Shown one piece after another: positions 43,023 to 46,799 of a stretch of DNA of 46,799 bases. Below the pieces are notes generated by a model. The model did not search any database. It was given only the letters and a program-made list of their open reading frames with translations, and was not told the origin of the DNA. The stretch covers positions 1-46,799 of the forward strand of contig CAJXZK010000005.1 of NCBI GenBank assembly GCA_913063055.1. Reading direction: 5' to 3'. A program made the position numbers and the translations under genes. Each line of letters begins with the position of its first letter. Positions within the stretch are counted from its first letter, which is position 1. The stretch comes from an uncultured bacterium. Lineage in GTDB: Bacteria > Cyanobacteriota > Vampirovibrionia > Obscuribacterales > Obscuribacteraceae.

Positions 43023-43718
43023 CTAGGGGTTGAGATGGAGGAAACACTTTTTGCTTACAGGCGTACGTAATCTCGTGCAGTCTTTTTCGCTACAGTCGTC
43101 TGGTCCTGATTCTGGGCCAAGGGCGCGCCAGAGTAACTGCCTGTGTTTAGTAATTTGCTTGCGCGATGTTTCTGCGATTGCTGAGACTGCTTCGCTTTTC
43201 AGAAAGGCCGCAGTTGTTTTTTGTCCTCGGCTTATGATGAAGACACCGTCGCCTCTCTTGCCTGACGCGTAAGAGAGATAGAGGTACGGATTTATCTGCT
43301 CGATTTTCTTTTCGAATAATTCGAAGTTTTGATCGCTAGCTGGTTCACCATAGTGATCCTTAAAGCCCAGCACAAGCGGCTCTAGCTCTGTTCGATTCTT
43401 TTGTTTGTCAACGATCATCAGGGCGTAGTCTGCACCATCATGAATGGTTGGCAGCTTTGTTAGCAATGGGCTAAGGCAAGCATTGCCGCAGACCATCCAG
43501 CCTGGTAGTGATCCATACATGTAGCTAGCGTTGTCACCATCGTATTGAGTCATTAGTAGACAAAATTCATCCGGCAATTCAATTGAATCAAGCACATTTA
43601 TGGCCGCTAGTTCTGGAGAGAACAACCAGTGGTGCTTGTTGCTGTCTCCTTCTTCCAGGTGCAATTCGAATTGCCAATCTTTGAGTGTAAGCCAGTCATC
43701 GATTGAAGGTAAGCTCAT
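43023..43718 (-). CDS. Hypothetical protein with C-terminal Cys/His motif
   Basis: 231 residues, not recognised. N-terminal ~190 residues are mixed alpha/beta without export signals. The end has DDCSEKDCTRLRTPVSKKCFLHLNP: C-x4-C, then C-x2-H, a layout like a small zinc knuckle. The adjacent downstream gene is a CPxCG zinc-ribbon protein, so both may bind metal. A palindrome TTTCAC-TG-GTGAAA lies upstream at 43766-43779 and could be an operator. Confidence 0.68.
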   Translation of the reverse strand: MSLPSIDDWLTLKDWQFELHLEEGDSNKHHWLFSPELAAINVLDSIELPDEFCLLMTQYDGDNASYMYGSLPGWMVCGNACLSPLLTKLPTIHDGADYALMIVDKQKNRTELEPLVLGFKDHYGEPASDQNFELFEKKIEQINPYLYLSYASGKRGDGVFIISRGQKTTAAFLKSEAVSAIAETSRKQITKHRQLLWRALGPESGPDDCSEKDCTRLRTPVSKKCFLHLNP

Positions 43719-43765
43719 GAGCCCTCGAGGCAGCAGTTATGTATTGACCTATATGTACTCTAGTC

Positions 43766-43779
43766 TTTCACTGGTGAAA
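43766..43779. promoter_or_regulatory. Palindrome upstream of the 43023-43718 gene
   Basis: TTTCAC and GTGAAA arms around a TG centre, about 50 bp upstream of the start at 43718. Short, but perfectly symmetric in the arms. Candidate operator only. Confidence 0.3.
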
Positions 43780-43799
43780 TTTGAGCTAGCCGACACTAG

Positions 43800-44150
43800 C
43801 TAGCCCACGCTAGAAGGATGCTCGGGCTGATAGCCTTCCGCAATCTCTTTGCCATGGGTGGTCACGTACAACATGTCTTGGTCGTATGGTGTTGCCCCTA
43901 ACAAAGTCTGTTCCACCAGCCAACCGAGAGCTGTATTGATTGCGTGTTTTACATCTTGCTGGAAATCAGGATGATAGTGCGATGCCAAATGGTCTGCCAC
44001 GTCTTGTCGCTTGTTATGTGGTTCGTTAGTTAAGTGCAAAACATGCAAAATGTGATGACCGAGAGTTTCTGGGCCAAGTGCAATTACTTTTTTAGGATCT
44101 GGATATGATTCTTTGAGCGATTTTTTGAGTGGTTTTTTTTCTGAATCCAC
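43800..44150 (-). CDS. Small protein, probable winged-helix-like fold
   Basis: 116 residues. After a basic N-terminus, the pattern of helices ending in AINTALGWLVEQTLLGATPYDQDMLYVTTHGKEIA resembles a winged helix (recognition helix, then a beta wing ending in T-x-x-G). His-rich stretch in the middle (GHHILHVLHL, ASHYHPD). No family recognised; a DNA-binding role is a guess. It follows the patatin-like gene by 17 bp and is likely co-transcribed with it. Confidence 0.65.
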   Translation of the reverse strand: MDSEKKPLKKSLKESYPDPKKVIALGPETLGHHILHVLHLTNEPHNKRQDVADHLASHYHPDFQQDVKHAINTALGWLVEQTLLGATPYDQDMLYVTTHGKEIAEGYQPEHPSSVG

Positions 44151-44167
44151 GACTGATGCCTCCTGAG

Positions 44168-45307
44168 CTAGTTTGCTTTAACCATTCTGGTTGGGGTTAT
44201 GCCCAGTAAAGCCAGTTTGCGTTTGATTTCGGGCATGGCTTGGCGGGCAGCTTCGATACCACTGGCTACGCCGCGGTTGCCATCTTTACTGTTGCGCGAA
44301 ATAAGCGAAATGCCATCGGTGTTGGGGTGAATTGTAATGTCAGCCGTTTCGTTGGCTTTTTTATCAATGTTATAGAGCTGAATTTTTAGAGCTTGTTTGC
44401 TGACCGAGCCAGCTTTTCTGAAGGTCTTGAGCGGCACTTCTCTCAAGTGCTCGTCGATGTTGACGGCGATGATGAAGTCCGCTCCCATTTCTCGTACATG
44501 GTTGACAGGTAAGTTATTGATCAGGCCGCCATCGCAGTAGAGGTGTTCACCGATTTGTACCGGTTTTCTTAAGCCCGGAACAGCTGTGCTTGCCTGCAAC
44601 GCTGTGCCGAGATCGCCAGAGGTCAAGCGATGACTGTTGCCGTCGACCAAGTCTGTAACGACAGCAGCGAAAGGAATTGATAGCTTGCTGATTTCTGTGT
44701 TTTGTCCTGCCAACTTGTTGGCGTAGTTGCGGAATTTGACTCCTCTGTAGAGGCCATCGTAGGGGTGGTAACCCACTAGCCGCGGCATGAAAAGAATTGG
44801 TGCCACTGCGATACGGACGCCGAGACCAACAGTCATGAAGTTTTTCATCAATTCGGAATCGTCGAATTTTTCAACGAGATCGTCTACCGAATAACCAGCG
44901 GCATACAGGCCACCCACTACCGAGCCAATACTGGTCCCGGCAATCATGTCGATAGGTATACCTTCTTCAAGCAATACTTTCATTACGCCTACATGTGCCG
45001 CACCGCGGGCGCCACCACCGCCTAAAGCTAGGCCAACTAAAGGCCGCTTTTTCTTGGTGGTTAAAACTTCTTCTTCGGTATTTGTTGAATTTAGTGTTTT
45101 GGCCGTAGTTGTTCTTACTTCGGTCGTTTCAACAACAGAATCTTGGTCGCTGCTGCTTTTTGCGCTAACGCTGACGTCACTGTTAGACTTCGTGACGGTT
45201 GAATCTTCAGACCCAATTGTCTTGTCAGGAAGAGCAAAAGCAATCTGAGTAGAGCTTAAGGAAAATGTGACGGCGCAGATAACTGCAAATAATGACGCTG
45301 CCTTCAT
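44168..45307 (-). CDS. Secreted patatin-like phospholipase
   Basis: 379 residues. Signal peptide about 1-26, a Ser/Thr/Asp/Val-rich linker (about 30-85), then a patatin domain (about 88-290): oxyanion loop GGGGARGAAH (96-105), nucleophile Ser126 in GTSIG, and catalytic Asp259 in CDGG. RssA-like; hydrolyses lipids or acyl esters. Export is consistent with an envelope or host/prey lipid substrate (inference). ATG 45305-45307 has GGGGGG about 11 nt upstream. Confidence 0.93.
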   Translation of the reverse strand: MKAASLFAVICAVTFSLSSTQIAFALPDKTIGSEDSTVTKSNSDVSVSAKSSSDQDSVVETTEVRTTTAKTLNSTNTEEEVLTTKKKRPLVGLALGGGGARGAAHVGVMKVLLEEGIPIDMIAGTSIGSVVGGLYAAGYSVDDLVEKFDDSELMKNFMTVGLGVRIAVAPILFMPRLVGYHPYDGLYRGVKFRNYANKLAGQNTEISKLSIPFAAVVTDLVDGNSHRLTSGDLGTALQASTAVPGLRKPVQIGEHLYCDGGLINNLPVNHVREMGADFIIAVNIDEHLREVPLKTFRKAGSVSKQALKIQLYNIDKKANETADITIHPNTDGISLISRNSKDGNRGVASGIEAARQAMPEIKRKLALLGITPTRMVKAN

Positions 45308-45513
45308 GACTCTGAAGCCCCCCGGAAATACTTATAAAAGCCAAGTCTATTCTACAAGACGGAGCTATTCTATCAGTCGCCTGGTTCAAACCCTTGGCAA
45401 AAACTAACTCTTGAAGATTTGCTTGGCCTTCTCCGGGTGCTGGTCTAAAATCTTGAATCGGCGCTAGTGTCATTCTTGCCTAAGCTGGCAGCCTAATTTG
45501 ATTGGAGTAGTCT

Positions 45514-46551
45514 TTGAAACTAATTTGTTGGTCACGGTTTGTGAAAAATCTACTGCCATGCTTCTTGCTGTTGACATTGTTACTATGTCTAAACAATGCG
45601 GCATTGAGTTCACCGGCGGTCAAGGACCTACCATCTTGGCGAGAGGGTCATGCCAGGCAATCAATCATAGATTTTGTTAAGGCAGTTACTAGTGCCGGCC
45701 CTGATTTCGTTAAGCCTGAGGACCGAATTGCCGTTTTTGACAATGATGGCACCCTCTGGTGTGAAGCTCCGATATATCCGCAGTTACAGTTTGCCATTGA
45801 CCGCGCCAAGCAGTTGGTTGTTGACAAACCAAGCCTGGCAGAGCTTCCCCCGGTGGCGGCGGCAGTCAAGGGTGATCTTGCCGCTATTACTGCCTTAGGC
45901 CCCAAGGGAACTCTTGAGCTTTTAGCTGTCACCCATAGCGGTATGACCACTGAGCAGTTCTCTCAGATTGCTGATGACTGGATTAGAAAAGCTCAGCATC
46001 CGCGATTCAAGCGACCTTACACAGACTGTGTCTATCAGCCGATGCTCGAATTGCTGTCGTATTTGCGCCAGCATGGCTTTAAAACCTATATTGTTTCTGG
46101 TGGTGGTGTGGAGCTAATGCGCTCTTTCAGCCAACGTACCTATGGCATTGCTCCCGAGCAAGTAATTGGAAGCAGCTGCAAGCTGCGGTTTGAAATGGTG
46201 GATGGCAAGCCTCAGATTCTGCGTTTGCCAGAAGTTCAGTTTGTGGATGATAGAGAAGGCAAGCCTGTTGGTATTCAAGAATTCATAGGCCGGCGCCCTA
46301 TCGCAGCCTTTGGTAATTCAGATGGAGATCTGGCCATGTTGCAATTTACTTGCTGCAATGACCGCAGTCGTGGTCGTTCATTAGGGTTGATTGTGCACCA
46401 CACAGATGCTGAGCGAGAATATGCCTACGACCGGGTTTCAATGGTGGGTCGCCTTGATAAAGCTCTCGATGAAGCAAAGAAGTTAGGCTGGACTGTGGTA
46501 GACATGAAGGGAGATTGGAATAGGGTTTTTGCCTTTGACCATGATCAGTAG
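45514..46551 (+). CDS. Exported HAD-family phosphatase
   Basis: 345 residues. Signal peptide or anchor about 8-30 (LLPCFLLLTLLLCL; a Cys nearby). HAD motifs: I, FDNDGTLW (Asp76, Asp78); II, YIVSGGG; IV, FGNSDGDLAML. Between I and II is a large helical cap, as in phosphoserine-phosphatase-like and acid-phosphatase-like HADs. Substrate not predictable. TTG 45514 is the start, with GGAG 6 nt upstream. Divergent from the patatin-like gene over 206 bp, in which I see no clear promoter. Confidence 0.88.
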   Translation: MKLICWSRFVKNLLPCFLLLTLLLCLNNAALSSPAVKDLPSWREGHARQSIIDFVKAVTSAGPDFVKPEDRIAVFDNDGTLWCEAPIYPQLQFAIDRAKQLVVDKPSLAELPPVAAAVKGDLAAITALGPKGTLELLAVTHSGMTTEQFSQIADDWIRKAQHPRFKRPYTDCVYQPMLELLSYLRQHGFKTYIVSGGGVELMRSFSQRTYGIAPEQVIGSSCKLRFEMVDGKPQILRLPEVQFVDDREGKPVGIQEFIGRRPIAAFGNSDGDLAMLQFTCCNDRSRGRSLGLIVHHTDAEREYAYDRVSMVGRLDKALDEAKKLGWTVVDMKGDWNRVFAFDHDQ

Positions 46552-46620
46552 TTCTTGGTTAAATAGATTTGCGGCCAGAATTGTCGTAGACTTGGGTATA
46601 GGGAAAGCCCAGTCCTAACT

Positions 46621-46683
46621 ACAAATATCAAACAGCAAATATCAAACATCAAACATCAAGCGTCGACCATCAAATATCGACCA
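46621..46683 (+). repeat. Degenerate heptamer tandem array, nine units
   Basis: 63 bp read as nine 7-bp units, consensus TCAAACA with variants ACAAATA, GCAAATA, TCAAGCG, TCGACCA and TCAAATA. It lies 20 bp upstream of the last gene and resembles the short tandemly repeated heptamers described in some cyanobacteria, or iterons. No open frame. Confidence 0.8.
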
Positions 46684-46703
46684 TTTCATTACGAAAGTAG
46701 CTC

Positions 46704-46799
46704 ATGATTTCATTTAAGCTCAATGGAGTACCAACTCTTTTCATAAAGGGTTTCACTTCTGGCGACATCGAGACAATGTTGAATTTCGCCAGAGAGGCG
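46704..46799 (+). CDS. Start of an unidentified gene, cut off by the contig end
   Basis: 32 open codons from ATG 46704 to the last base (MISFKLNGVPTLFIKGFTSG at the start). The ribosome-binding site is weak (GAAAG, 8 nt upstream). Too short to identify. Confidence 0.5.
   Translation, partial: MISFKLNGVPTLFIKGFTSGDIETMLNFAREA

Overview
The window looks like one contig from a bacterial genome or metagenome assembly. Bases 1-70 are not genomic: they match an Illumina P5 adapter, an 8-base index and a Nextera transposon end, so biology starts at base 71. The remainder has near-balanced base composition, dense operons, frequent TTG/GTG starts backed by Shine-Dalgarno sequences, and ordinary bacterial housekeeping genes (der, plsY, dnaX, recR, ebfC, dxs). 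The pilB-pilT order, the OmpR-type regulator near plsY/der/htrA, the MBOAT/SGNH envelope cluster and the many small leucine-rich-repeat-variant (LRV) proteins are compatible with a non-photosynthetic cyanobacterial relative (Melainabacteria/Vampirovibrionia, Obscuribacterales-like). That placement is inference; no photosynthesis or rRNA gene is present to test it.

Layout. 71-2683 (minus): type IV pilus motor ATPases, PilB with an unusual C-terminal zinc-ribbon tail and a PilT cut by the adapter. 2911-5667 (plus): a membrane/TPR-like protein and an SGNH-like envelope protein. 5678-7406: an HxlR regulator divergent from a FabF-like ketosynthase. 7426-13701 (minus): a five-gene operon of an MBOAT O-acyltransferase, three tandem SGNH-like proteins and a TPR protein, preceded by a good promoter overlapped by a perfect dyad. 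14000-20212 (minus): HPD-motif coiled-coil protein, Der, PlsY, HtrA-type protease, OmpR-type regulator. 20362-24050: acylphosphatase, DnaX, adenine deaminase. 24225-31428: CHASE2 histidine kinase, NarL-type regulator and a secreted protein in one operon, divergent from a secreted VIT/vWA protein closed by a strong terminator. 31756-34647: dxs, convergent with ebfC-recR.

34961-46799 is more accessory. A 57-residue membrane peptide is coupled to an acyltransferase, followed by a paralogue that has lost the catalytic His/Asp. Next come a 36-bp tandem repeat array and a gene that looks like an IS1595-type transposase without its DDE core. Three related LRV/HEAT-like genes then lie within 3 kb, followed by small hypothetical and Cys-rich genes, a secreted patatin-like lipase, an exported HAD phosphatase, a nine-unit heptamer array and a gene running off the contig end.

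The least ordinary material is (i) the MBOAT plus multi-SGNH set, (ii) the 34961-38046 block and (iii) the LRV family cluster. No complete mobile element, CRISPR array, tRNA or rRNA was seen.
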